This document shows positions 47,501 to 58,862 of a stretch of DNA of 64,000 bases, piece by piece. This stretch comes from Hyperoodon ampullatus (taxonomy: Eukaryota; Chordata; Mammalia; Artiodactyla; Ziphiidae): the NCBI GenBank assembly GCA_949752795.1, contig OX457060.1:106838949-106902948 (forward strand), given 5' to 3'. Under the pieces are notes generated by a model, which worked only from the letters and a program-made list of their open reading frames with translations, did no database searches and was not told where the DNA came from. Within the stretch, counting starts at the first letter, position 1; the number at the start of each line of letters is the position of its first letter. Position numbers and translations under genes: made by a program.

Positions 47501-48394
47501 AAACTTCATCAAATCAAGCAAACTAGTGAACCAAATGTTAAGCAAAAATAACATGGTTATAACTAAAAAAAAAAAAAAAAAAAAGAGTGGGGAATGTACC
47601 CCTCTCTCTTATTAGAAGGTATATGTTCTCAAAGGCAGGAAAACTATGAACAGCTGTTAGACACCATGCTTAAATTGGCTGTGAATATCTGAAATAGTTG
47701 TCCATAGTAATAGGAAATTCATGGTTATTTTACACCTTTAGAAAAGCTTTAGTTCCAGCCTATCAAAGCTCATTTTTTCCTGGAAGAAGCTCAGAATTAC
47801 ATGGTTTCCATATCTGTGGAGCATGTTGTGGTTCTCAATCATCTAACTGCATGAAGACTGGCATAATAAGATCACTGTGTCTAGGCATTTTCTCAAGCCG
47901 TGTTTGTTTTCAGCAGGATAGGGGCAGGGAGGGCAGAAAAAACAAAAGCAGACTCCCAGTCACAGGATGAGAGGCCAGTTTCAGCCTACGTAAAACTGTT
48001 AGTGGAACCATGAACAAGAAACTGTCTTTGTTTTTACTTTCTTAAGTGGCTTGACCTATTAGAAAAGAAAGTTCTCTGCATTTTCCCTATCATAAAGAAC
48101 TTCTTACTATTTTTTTATAGTTATAGCTTCTTTAGATCTGTACTGGTGGATAATACTATTCAGTGAGTAGCATGAAACACTGTTTTTATTATAAAATACC
48201 AATATCAGTCAAGCTTTACCAAAAAGAACCTTTTTTAGACAAAATTTTTACAAGCCTACTTATCTTTTTCTCTTTTGAATGTTTTTGATCTCAAAATGTT
48301 AGAAAATAATAAATGACACTTAAGAGATTTTATAGTATTCCTGAGAATATCTGCTTGAGTATAAAATGTGAAAGTTATTACATAAGAAAAACCA
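44511..48394. other. Longest unique AT-rich stretch, nothing recognised
   Basis: About 3.9 kb holds no clear repeat or gene. It contains a perfect 14-base inverted repeat at 45691-45724 and a homopolymer A run at about 47566-47584. Short open frames (44638-44850, 47698-47970) have no known relatives. Confidence 0.4.
45691..45724. repeat. Perfect 14-base inverted repeat (AT hairpin)
   Basis: taataactaatatt at 45691-45704 is the exact reverse complement of aatattagttatta at 45711-45724, with a six-base loop. It is entirely A/T except for one C:G pair in each arm. Confidence 0.9.
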
Positions 48395-48409
48395 TTAAAA
48401 GGCATTTTA

Positions 48410-48660
48410 TTTTTTATTGAAGTATAGTCAATTTACAATGTATTAGTTTCTGCTGTACAGCAAAGTAATTCAGCTATATATATACGTTCTTTTTTATATT
48501 CTTTTCCATTATGGTTTATCATAGTATATTCAGTATAGTTCCCTGTGTTATACAGTAGAACCTTGTTTATCCATTCTAAATATAATAGTTTGCACCTGCT
48601 AATCCCCAAATCCAAGTCCATCCCTCCCCTCCCCCCACCCCTTGGCAAACACAACTCTGT
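48410..48660 (-). mobile_element. LINE-1 3' end, 5'-truncated
   Basis: Antisense L1 3' UTR: ttttattgaagtatagtcaa, then cctgtgttatacagtagaac, then tccctcccctccccccaccc. The target duplication ttaaaaggcatttta is exact over 15 bases at 48395-48409 and 48661-48675. A minus-strand open frame (48433-48654) is only this UTR. Confidence 0.94.
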
Positions 48661-48675
48661 TTAAAAGGCATTTTA

Positions 48676-49955
48676 AAAGTATCTAAAAAGATAGTCATAT
48701 ATTCTGAGTTTTGGGATTAAAAATTTTTTTTACAATGAGTATTCATCCATTTATGATTAAAAAACAAAACTAATGAAAAGGACAATGCAAACTCTATCTT
48801 AAGGTACAAATAAACATTGATTATTCTCCCAAACAAACCTTACTGAACTTTACTTCAGTAGTCACTGAAATGTTGTCTAGAAGACCAAATTCTTCTTTGG
48901 TTAATTGGACTTCATGAAGTGGAATGGGCAAGAAGAAACTGAAGGTATGTTTGCTATTTTTGACATACCTATCACCAGTTCCACATGCTACTGGATCAGA
49001 ATATGTTGCCAATTGGATGGACATGACTAACTCACACTTTATATGACTAATTGAATTTCGGTGGAAAAAAATGACCTTTGAAAACCGGCTGCAAAATTGA
49101 CCAGAAAGGTTTCCTATATATCAAAAATTATTCTCCAAACATGTTTTATGAGCTATGCCCAGCATCAACTCATTTGTCTTTCATATGAGTTTTTGAGGAT
49201 ATTGGATAAATCAAACTTAGGATATTACAGAGAGGAAAATATACAGAAATTTACAGTGAAGCAAAAAGATAACAAAGACTAAAATTTATGTTTTAAGGCA
49301 AGACATCACAATTCTTATTTAATAAATCACTGACAAATTTTCATTTATCTAATAGGAGTAATTCATCTTTTTTAGGATTCTGTCTACAGGATAGTACCAC
49401 CAGAAGGGGAGGGGGCATGAACGTCTTTTGATGGTGATTTGATGATATTAAAAAACCTCAAAACAATTTCATCAAAATCAGAATCTGCTCATGTTAAGAT
49501 CACCAATTCCACTGTTTATTATTTCTCTGAGAACTTTGGGCAAATGAGTTGACTGATGGCAAAAAAGATTAACTTGCAAAACAGGATGTAAAGATCAGTT
49601 CTTTTGCTTTGGCAGGCTTCTTTCTGTGCTAATCCTTTGCAGTTTTACTTAGGGGTCTGTACCCTCTTGACTTCAGACATTGATCTGCAATCCATATACA
49701 TTTTTATCCCTTCTTTGAGCTCATCAGGTCATTGCTTTTATTATTTCACTGATTAGTGATTGTTTTGGCCACATAAAACCTTAATTTTGACCACTTAGGC
49801 TGAGGACCAAACTAGAAAATATGTTTTCTGAAGGTAGGAATGATATTTTTTTTCTCTAAAATTTATCATTTCATACTAGCTCAAGATTGGGCATAAAGTG
49901 TGTGGGACTCATAATTCTTACCTGATTGACGAGTTTTGACTTTAGATTGGCCAAT
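48676..49955. other. Unique AT-rich stretch, nothing recognised
   Basis: No gene or repeat was identified. Confidence 0.4.
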
Positions 49956-49968
49956 AGGTTCTGATTTT

Positions 49969-50376
49969 TTTAAACAACTTTATTAGAGTATAATTGCATT
50001 ACAATGGTGTGTTAGTTTCTGCTTTATAACAAAGTGAGTCAGCTATGCATATACATATATCCCCATATCTCCTCCCTCTTGCATCTCCCTCCCACCCTCC
50101 TTATCCCACCCCTCTTGGCCACAAAGCACCGAGCTGATCTCCCTGTGCTATGTGGCTGCTTCCCACTAGCTATCTATTTTACATTTGGTAGTGTATATAT
50201 GTACGTGTCACTCTGTCACTTTGTCCCAGCATACCCTTCTCCCTTCCCGTGTCCTCAAGTCCATTCTCCACATCTGTGTTTTTATTCCTGTCCTGCCCCT
50301 AGGTTCTTCAGAACCATTTTTTTTTCTTTAGATTCTATATATATATGTGTTAGCATACGGTATTTGTTTTTCTCTT
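49969..50376 (-). mobile_element. LINE-1 3' end, 5'-truncated
   Basis: Antisense L1 3' UTR: ctttattagagtataattgc, then cactagctatctattttaca, then tcctgcccctaggttcttca and the region next to ORF2. The flanks aggttctgatttt (49956-49968) and aggctctgatttt (50377-50389) form a 13-base target duplication with one difference. Confidence 0.92.
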
Positions 50377-50389
50377 AGGCTCTGATTTT

Positions 50390-51325
50390 GTGTGTTTCTC
50401 ACAATTTCTTCATTGTCACCCCACCCCCTGCTAAAACACACCCTTCTTTATTTTTTCTCTTATTTGGATCTTCATGTTTTCAGACGTCGATTTATCAACT
50501 CAGCTCTTCTCCTGAGCATTCTGTTGATTGGCTTTGTGGAGTGGATCCCTCAGTCCTTGGTTTCTGTGCCTTTATATCTTAGTCCTCTGCCCAATTTCCT
50601 GTCTTACAGAGGCTTTTGCATTTGTTTCCATCTTATTAAGAAAGTATTTTTTAAGATAATCAATGGAAGTAAGCATTATGAAAAATTCAAAGCCTGTAGA
50701 TTAAAAAAAACCGCAATGACAGCATTTGCTTTCTATAGACTACTTAGAGTCGGGGGGGGAGGGTGGGAGAAGATGTTTTGATTTGAAAGAAAATCTTGTC
50801 CTGGAAACTGTTCATTTGCTGTAATACAGGTGAAAAGTCCCTGAAACTTGGTAGAAAATATTTAGTGTTTGCAGCTCAAGTTATCAAAATCATTCATGTG
50901 TTAATTATTCTGTTTTAAACATATATTACTTATGGTAGAGAGTTTAAACCACATCTGTATTAAATCTGCCATTCGATTAAAATGAAAAACTTTCTGACAT
51001 TAACTGAAAGAATTGGGGAAATGTTCCATGATGCCCACCCATACCATATGTTTGTAGGGGCAAGAAGTTAAGCTGTCTGACCTGTGATCACAAATCGAAA
51101 TACCCCATCCCACGTAGGACTGATGAAATGACCAACCACATAGATCTGCATCATGGTTCCAATGTGCATATGTCAGCCACTTAGTTCAATCGGCTACAGA
51201 GACCTGTTAGGCAGTACAACCTTCTACATAGAGTTTCAAGAAAGCAATTGTTAGATTCTATGGATACTATATAACCTTGTTCAATGGAAAGGGGCATCTT
51301 TTTCCTGCAATGCCACCACTTGAAT
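50390..51325. other. Unique stretch, nothing recognised
   Basis: Two overlapping plus-strand open frames (50388-50582 and 50392-50781) have no recognised family. There is a short G run at about 50752-50767. Confidence 0.4.
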
Positions 51326-51330
51326 AACTC

Positions 51331-51669
51331 TTTAGTTTTTATGGGCTGCTGTAACAAAATACCATAAACCAGGTAGCTTATAAACAACACATTTATTTTC
51401 CCAGTTCTGGAGGCCGAAAAGTACAAAATAATGTGCTGGCAGTTTTGGTGTCTGGTGTCTAGACAGCCATTCTTTCAATGTAATCTCACATGGCATAAGG
51501 GGTTAGGGATCTCTTTGGGGCTTCTTTTATAACAGCACTCTCACTAATAAGAGCTCTGCCCTAGTGACCAAATCACTTCCCCAAGGCCCCACCTCCAAAG
51601 AGCATCACGTTGGGGATTAGGATTCAAGTATGAATTTTGGGAGGACACACACATTCAGTCTATAGAGCA
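51331..51669 (-). mobile_element. MaLR (MST-type) solo LTR
   Basis: Antisense LTR: atgggctgctgtaacaaaat, then cccagttctggaggccgaaa, then gaccaaatcacttccccaag, then gtatgaattttgggaggaca. Confidence 0.85.
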
Positions 51670-51689
51670 CTGTTTCATTTCTTTCATAA

Positions 51690-51810
51690 ACTATTAAATG
51701 TTTGCCTGACACATACCAGATACTGCACTAGATGCTCTGGATTTAAAAGAGAATAAGACACCATTTCTGTCCTCCAAATCTCACAGATTGGTAGGCAAGA
51801 CACACACAAA
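51690..51810. repeat. Old SINE/LINE-like fragment
   Basis: Phrases acataccagatactgcacta and aatctcacagattggtaggc follow a common old mammalian repeat that I cannot name with confidence. Confidence 0.35.
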
Positions 51811-52975
51811 AAATATAATTTCTTTTCAGGGTAACAGATGTATTTCTCTAATAGATTCCCTCTGTTATTGTATAGATCTGTTCAGTGTTAATGGAATTAT
51901 TTTCAGTAATAGAAGTGAATCTAGAGTTAGCTCATAAGCTGGCCATGCCTGAAGAGTGATCTTTTCAGTGGACCAGAAATGATCCTATAGGGTTTCCAAT
52001 TTATTCTGACCATGATCACAAAACACTGATGTATAAAACCAATATATATATAAATTCATTAATTTATGTTAAGAAATACAATTATAGGAAAATTAGACAT
52101 TCATATTTATTTTCCAAGCATATTCTCTCCCTTTAGGCAATCTGTATTAAAAACCAAATTATTAGGATATTGCTTTGTAAGCAGAGTATCACAGTAAGGG
52201 ACTATTGCTGTTGGACCCTCATGTGTGTGAGTATATTTTGTTCCTTTCCACAAAGCCTGCTGGACAAGATGCTGCTGTAGTTCTAGCAGGATATCTTGCA
52301 TAGGACCTCTGTTGCTTGGCAAACTCCATCCTAAGCAGTATGTTTATTGGCTCAGTATTCAGTCATGTCTAAGAAACCATTAGGACTAAATTTAACCATG
52401 AGTCACAAATTATATGCCAGCTACTTTTCCTACATTGTTCTTAGCTGAAACATAGTTCTTCCTTGAAGATACCACTGTCTGCATCTTTCAGTTTTGAACT
52501 CACTTTCCTGATGGTCAGGAAGTAGGATTTTGTCATTTTTTTTCTCTCGGTGGCAGTTCCATGATGATTAGTACAGAGCTTTTTTAAATAAAATGTTTTT
52601 CTTCTCTTAAGATTCACAGCGTTATGTTCAGTTATCTTTCGCCTCTCCTTTGTCTACTCTCTTCCTGATTCCTAGTTTAATCCTCCTCATTCACTGAAAA
52701 ATTTGGCAGGAAGCGAATCACATTCCTTTTCACTCAAATTCCTCACTATTCTCACTCTGAACTAATATCAACAATTCAATTAATGTGGAATTTCCATAGC
52801 CCAGAGATTATTCTGACTCCTTGTTGTGACTGTATATATTTCTGTGGCAATTCATTACACATTAATGTTGAAGTTTAAGTCTTTTAGGCAAATCTTATTT
52901 TAATGATCTCTAGGTTCTTAGAGTCATTCCTCAGTCTCTATGTCCTGCCTGTAAGTATCAGCTAAAGTGGTGGCA
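51811..52975. other. Unique stretch, nothing recognised
   Basis: No gene or repeat was identified. Confidence 0.4.
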
Positions 52976-52995
52976 CAAAGTGATTGTCACAACAA

Positions 52996-53345
52996 ACCTA
53001 GGGGCAGGACAGGAAAAAAGACACAGACGTAGAGAATGGGCTTGAGGACTCTGGGAGGGGGAAGGGTAAGTTGGGAAGAAGTGAGAGAGTAGCATTGACA
53101 TATAGACACTACCAAATGTAAAATAGATAGCTAGTGGGAAGCAGCTGCATAGCATAGGGAGATCAGCTAGGTGCTTTGTGACCACCTAGAGGGGTGGGAT
53201 AGGGAGGGTGGGAGGGAGATGCAAGAGAGAGGAGGTATGGGGATATAGGTATACACATAGCTGATTCACTTTGTTATACAGCAGAAACTAACACAATATT
53301 GTAAAGCAATTATACTCCAATAAAAATGTTTTAAATAAATAAGTA
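52996..53345 (+). mobile_element. LINE-1 3' end, 5'-truncated, sense
   Basis: Sense L1 3' UTR: cctaggggcaggacagg, then aaatagatagctagtgggaa, then gtaaagcaattatactccaa and an AAAT-rich tail. It is the only L1 3' end of this subfamily in the sense direction here. An 8-base match, aaagtgat, at 52977-52984 and 53379-53386 may be its target duplication, but this is weak. Confidence 0.9.
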
Positions 53346-53389
53346 AATAAATAAATAAGTCATGGGGGAAAAAAAAGGAAAGTGATAGC

Positions 53390-55560
53390 CAGGTTTTTGG
53401 GGGAGAGAAGTAGTGGAAGAGTTAGTGAAGGCTTAATCAGAGCTCAGCTGTAAAAGGTCAGTAGGAGTTCACCGTGCTGGCCAGATGGCAAAAGCCTTCC
53501 TAGGGGGTGCTACCTCAACAAAGACATGAAGTCATAAAATAGCATGATGAAGTACGCAGGAAGGAATGGTTAGAAATAAGGCTGGATATAGAGCCAAAGA
53601 TTCCTGACCACCGTCTTCATGCTTGGTTTCGTCCACTCACCTGCATATGTAAAATAAGCCTTTGATATGGCCTTCATAAGTAATCAATTTGTAGCCTTCT
53701 TACACTTCATCTGAGTTTTTAAACCTGATTTAATTCTGTCCCTTGAAATATCCATGTTTTTTTTCCCTGTCACTCAGTCAACACAACTGCCACACCTCAG
53801 GCAGGTGTTGGGCTAGAATAAGGCAGTTGCCAGATAATGGAAAGCCTAGTATATGCAGATTTTTGCTTTATTATATTGGCTAACAGCAAATGACTGAAGT
53901 GATTAGAAATCCATTTTTAAGGGGAACTGGGGAGCTTGAGTGACTGAGTAGATAGTGCTAACAGTAGCTTCACCATATTTCATTAATAACATGAAAAACA
54001 TAGTTAACTTTAACCCTAGGTGATTCTCATTGTAGGTTAAACAAGTCTTTAAGAAAAAGCTATTCTGCAAGAATAGACAATTAAGGATAAGAGAAAACTA
54101 CCTTAGTAGACTTTTGCCATTCAAACAGCTGACAAGAGAAAATAAATCTTTTTCAGTTAAAAGGAACTTCTGTAAGAAAGTTTAGTCTTCTTCAGCTGAT
54201 GTTTTTGACATATGCCTATTTTCTAATGTACTTGAATAATATATCCTGTTAAGGAATCTATCAAAAACAATGAGTCTTTTCTCCTAGATTCTGACCAGTT
54301 GCCTAGGGATTAGTTCTCATCTTTAGTATCTGACTTGTTTCTTGACTATGAACCTTTAGGGGTTGACCTGCTCATGGTTTGACAGATATAAAAAATAATG
54401 ATCCATATGTTTCCTAAACAAGAAGGATTTATGATTTTTGCTACTGGGAAGCTTAGTAGAGGAAATTTGCTGAATCGTGGATGGTCTTTTTTCCTATTTC
54501 TGTGTGTTGAGACACGCCTGTATGCTCTATTTGGTATGGACTCAGACCTTAAGTCTGCCATAAACATGAGAGGATATATTTGTGTGGAAATGCTGAGCTA
54601 CCTCACTGTCAGGTTTTTACTCTTCTGGGTCATTGTGACCCAATCTTTTATAGTACAAGAGCTGGAGAGTCAGTCAGCAATTAGAAACGGACATCAACAT
54701 CAATTGCTGATCAAGCAGAGGTTGAATGCAACTGCAGTACAGAAGCCATATAAATCTCCTCGGTCAGTCAACTTGTGCTTGCCCACCTAAGTCTAAGGAG
54801 GTTGATATGTGCTCTCTTGTCTTTTGACCCAGCACAGTAGATATGATTTTTCTGTAGGAGATGTTTAGAGACTAAATTTGATATTAGAAATCTAGAAAAA
54901 AATTTTCAAGCTTTTGAAACATCTCAAAGTCCTTAGGGCAGCCTGATATAATTATTAGTATTAATATTTGATCATGGCATGATTTATTATCCCCTAGAGC
55001 ACAAAAAATGACAAGTATGTTCTTTAATAGATTAGAGATTGGATATTATAATTTATACTATAACAAATACAGCAAAAGAAGACATTACCCAACTTTTTTG
55101 CCACCTCTCTCTCAGGAATATTTTCCATGTACATGGGTTTATGTATCATGACATCCAGTGAAAGAAAACTGGAAAAGGAAAACTGGTTAATAAGTTATTT
55201 TGTGTCTACAATGCCAAATGTCTCACCGGCCTACTTCACCAAACTTGCTCTTTCCTTACCAAAAAGATTAAACTGTCTGTTCATCTGCTTGTGATTAGAG
55301 TGTCTTAAAGACACAGACAACTTATTTCTCCACTAGGCTGAGCTAGTATTAGCCTTCTCACACAAACAAATCTAACCACCTAAGAAAATATCTCATGCAA
55401 ACACTTTAAAACACATTGTTTTGACTTCCATAAAGTTTTTAAGTGAATGTGAAGATTTTATTAGCTAAAATAGTCATGCTGATTTTGTACTTCTCCAGAG
55501 TCAATTCATAGCAGGGGAGAAAACCTCTGCTTAATGCAGGACAATTATTTTCTTTCCTTT
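53390..55560. other. Unique stretch, nothing recognised
   Basis: The 130-codon plus-strand open frame at 54398-54790 lacks recognisable domains and probably occurs by chance. Confidence 0.4.
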
Positions 55561-55571
55561 TTTTTTTTTAA

Positions 55572-56132
55572 TTCAACAAATATGCATAACACTTAATAAC
55601 AGCCAAGTATCCTTATAAGGACTTTACATTTAATTTTCTGAGTGGCCAATCTTAGTTAGTTTGGGCTGTTATAACGATAAGATAGCTTGGGTAGCTTAAA
55701 TAACAAATATTTATTTCTCACAGTTCTGGAGGCTGAGTCCAAGGCCAGGGTGTCAATATGGTCAGGTTCTGGTGAAAGTCTTCTTCCTGGTTTCCTCACA
55801 TGGAAAACCAAGAAAGAGATCTGTCTCATCAAGAAAGGACATTAATCTCATTGTAAGGGTCTCATCCTCCTCATCCTCAGGACCTAATCTAACCCTAATT
55901 ACTTCCCAAATGCCCCACTTCCAAATATCAGACGTTGGGGTTTCAACCATGAATTTTGAGGGGACATAAACATTTAGACAATAGCACAGCCTATAAAGAA
56001 GATTCTATTAATATTATTGTATAAGTGAGTAAATTGAGGAACAGAGAGATTAAGTGCCTTACCTAAAGTAACACAGCTTCTAATGGAAAGAACCAGGATT
56101 TAAATTCCAAGCAGTCTGGCTTCAGTGTGAGC
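55572..56132 (-). repeat. MIR SINE split by an LTR
   Basis: The left part (55572-55650) has taaggactttacatttaatt; the right part (55987-56132) has aaattgaggaacagagagat, tgccttacctaaagtaacac and ccaagcagtctggcttca. Together they form one antisense MIR, interrupted by the MST-type LTR at 55651-55986. Confidence 0.75.
55651..55986 (-). mobile_element. MaLR (MST-type) solo LTR inserted in a MIR
   Basis: Antisense LTR: cttagttagtttgggctgtt, then tctcacagttctggaggctg, then ccctaattacttcccaaatg, then aaccatgaattttgagggga and a final caatagca. Confidence 0.85.
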
Positions 56133-56169
56133 TTCGTCTCTACCTTATATTGCAAGTTACCAAAAAGTT

Positions 56170-56384
56170 TTTTTTTTTTTTTTTTTTTTTTTTGTGGTAC
56201 GCGGGCCTCTCACTGCTGTGACCTCTCCCGTTGTGGAGCACAGGCTCCGGACGCGCAGGCTCAGCAACCATGGCTCATGGGCCCAGCTGCTCTGCGGCAT
56301 GCGGGATCTTCCCGGACTGGGGCACGAACCCGTGTCCCCTGCATCGGCAGGTGGACTCTTGACCACTGCTCCACCAGGGAAGCC
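56170..56384 (-). mobile_element. CHR-type SINE (short, cetacean form), complete
   Basis: A T run, gtggtacgcgggcctctcac, gcatgcgggatcttcccgga and the accagggaagcc head. The 10-base target duplication ccaaaaagtt is exact at 56160-56169 and 56385-56394. Several CpG sites remain (for example ccggacgcgcag), which suggests a fairly young copy. Open frames on both strands are only SINE. Confidence 0.94.
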
Positions 56385-56705
56385 CCAAAAAGTTATTTTT
56401 TAAATGTGATACAGAGCTCAGAAATTAAAATTTGCTTTTGTAACCTATTTGTGAGTTCTAATAATTTCTAAGGATATAGCATAAAAACAAAGCTCATAAA
56501 AAATCAATTTTTATTACCCATTATATTTTTATTTATGCCATGCAAAATTATCTTTGCCAGCCTAATTTATTTCTAAGACATCAGCAACACATAATGTGAG
56601 CTTGTCACCTAAGTCGTAAACTATCTACTGTTAAACAGAACATGGGTGCTGGCTATTGTGACCTGGGGAAAAAATATAAGTGCAATAATAGTCACAGTTA
56701 TTGTG

Positions 56706-57003
56706 TGTGATAGTTAATTTTATATATCAACTTGGAGGGTGTTTTTGGATGATATTAACATTTAAATTGCTGAATTTGGGGTAAGCAGATTGTTCTCCAT
56801 ACTGCAGGTGAGCCTCACCTAATCAGTTGAGAGTCTGAATTTAAAAAAATGACTACAGCCTCCCTGAGCAAGGGGAACTCTCCTCAAAACTGCCACACTG
56901 CCTTGAACTTCATCTGCATCATTGGCTCTTCTGGGTAGTCTACAATTCAGTTTTTGGACTCACCAGTTTCCATAATTGAGCCAGTTCTTTATAATAAATT
57001 AAT
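56706..57003 (+). mobile_element. Probable ERVL-type LTR, sense
   Basis: It begins gatagttaattttatatatc and contains gggtgtttttggatgatatt, ctcacctaatcagttgagag and ccataattgagccagttctt, then ataataaattaatctct. This matches the layout of a common old mammalian LTR. The subfamily is uncertain. Confidence 0.6.
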
Positions 57004-57155
57004 CTCTTTGTGTGTGTGCATGTGTGTATGTATGATACATACATACATATACATACATAGGATATAAACACACATGGTATATATATATATATATACACAC
57101 ACATACACAGGATACAATAGGATATATATGAGTGTATATGTATATATATCTCTTT
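57004..57155. repeat. Compound microsatellite (TG)n (ATAC)n (TA)n
   Basis: It lies directly at the 3' end of the LTR, where such elements often carry a short TA tract, and has grown to about 150 bases. The minus-strand open frame through it is repeat only. Confidence 0.9.
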
Positions 57156-58680
57156 CTTTGGAGAGTCATGACTATTACATAATGCTTATTGAGATTTGGT
57201 TGGATGGATAAAAAAAAGTCAAATATACCTAGAGAAAACTCAACATAATACCCAAAAGAGAAATATACAAATGAATTCAACATCACTCTGTCTATGGACT
57301 TCACACTTAATTGAAAGATTTTTGTGACAGGTTGTGAAGATCAACTGAAGAATATTGTTAAAGGTTCTACATGGGAAGGAGAACACATGGAAGTGACTTA
57401 AAAATATGAAGCCAGATGTATATGAAGAGAGGTTCTTGATCAAATGGAGAACTGGGATTGTGAGGGACTATGAACTGTATCACAGCTTGGGGCAGGGGAT
57501 TCAATTCACAGAGTAACTTAGGGAAATAGTCCTCCCTAAATCTGTGGGATGCAATATAGCAATCACAGAGTCCAGACCATACTGGTTGAATCACAACCTG
57601 AAAATGAGTGTGCCCCAACTCTGAGAGTGGAAAATGAATGTTAAAGCTGAGAAAATGTGGTAAAGGAGGAAATGGTAAAATCTGATGATGTGAATGTGGG
57701 ACGTATAGGATTAAGGATTCAAAAAATAATATTTAGTTTATGGGCATGAAGAACATGGAGTTTGGGGTTTGAACTTCCAAAGAATTCAGCTGGATTTTGA
57801 AACTCCCCCACAATTTCCTGGAAGAACTATAATTGATTTTTTGGAATGAATGGAATGGTTTGTATGTACTTGAAGTAGACCATAGTCCATTCTGCAATAA
57901 CAAGTAGGCTGTCAGACTTATTATTGTATATAAGTGAAAAAATTTTACTAGGAACAAATGTTTAGATTTCCCCACTTTTTTATGTTAACATTTCAAGTTC
58001 TAAACCACAGTCAGCAAATATTAATTTTATATTTTCCCAGCCAGGTATTGAGTGCCCTGTTTTATAATTTTATTACAACTGCTTTTTAGGTTTGGCTGGT
58101 AGAAGTCTGCACTGCTACATTAATTTGAGGATGCATTAGGTTTGACTTTGAAAAGAGAAGTTTCTGTATAAAAAGATATACAGCCAAAAATTGATGGGAA
58201 CAGTCACTAATAAATGCTTAGTCTTAAATTATGGATGGATTTATTAATTAAGATTAAACAGAAATAAGTTATTACATGAGGGATATACAGAGGAAGATAT
58301 ATTTGTTAGGATTTCTTCCAGAAGTTTATTTAAATGGATAGTATGGTAATCCAGAGTATACTTACTGGAGTGGCTTTCTGGTAATTCTAGAATATTCTGG
58401 AACTGATAGTACTAAAAAACCCTCTACCCTGCTATATATCAACAGAAGTAGTGAGCTAGCAGACACCCCTTGGCAAAGATATTTCAATTAGATAGCAGAT
58501 CTAACTGACATGGTAGGATTTTCAATTCTCTTCTCTTCTGTAGCATTTTCCAGGATCCAAGACAACTATCTCCAATTTTTTTTTAAATTTTACTAATAAT
58601 TCTTTGTGTTTATGGAGATGAAGCTGACATACAGATTTGGCTCCAAGCTGCATTCTTGATCCAGACAACATCATACAGCA
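57156..58680. other. Unique stretch, nothing recognised
   Basis: Several overlapping minus-strand open frames (57240-57975) show no family resemblance. Confidence 0.4.
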
Positions 58681-58683
58681 TTG

Positions 58684-58862
58684 ATTTAAGAGCATGCGCT
58701 CTGGACCCTAACTGCCTGTATTTTTATCCTGGCCTGCTCTTTACTAGATGTGCTAACTTGCATCAGTTACTTATAATTCTATTATGCTTCAGTTTTCTTA
58801 TCTGTACAATGGGCAAACTCATAATACTTACCCACAGGATTTTTATGAAAATTAAATGATCA
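58684..58862 (+). repeat. MIR SINE
   Basis: Sense MIR from the tRNA-side: gagcatgcgctctggaccct, then tcagttttcttatctgtaca, then atgggcaaactcataatact and atgaaaattaaatgat. Confidence 0.85.

Noticed and set aside
54398..54790. 130-codon plus-strand open frame
   Set aside because: No domain, no exon-like context and no family resemblance; the frame is consistent with chance in 64 kb.
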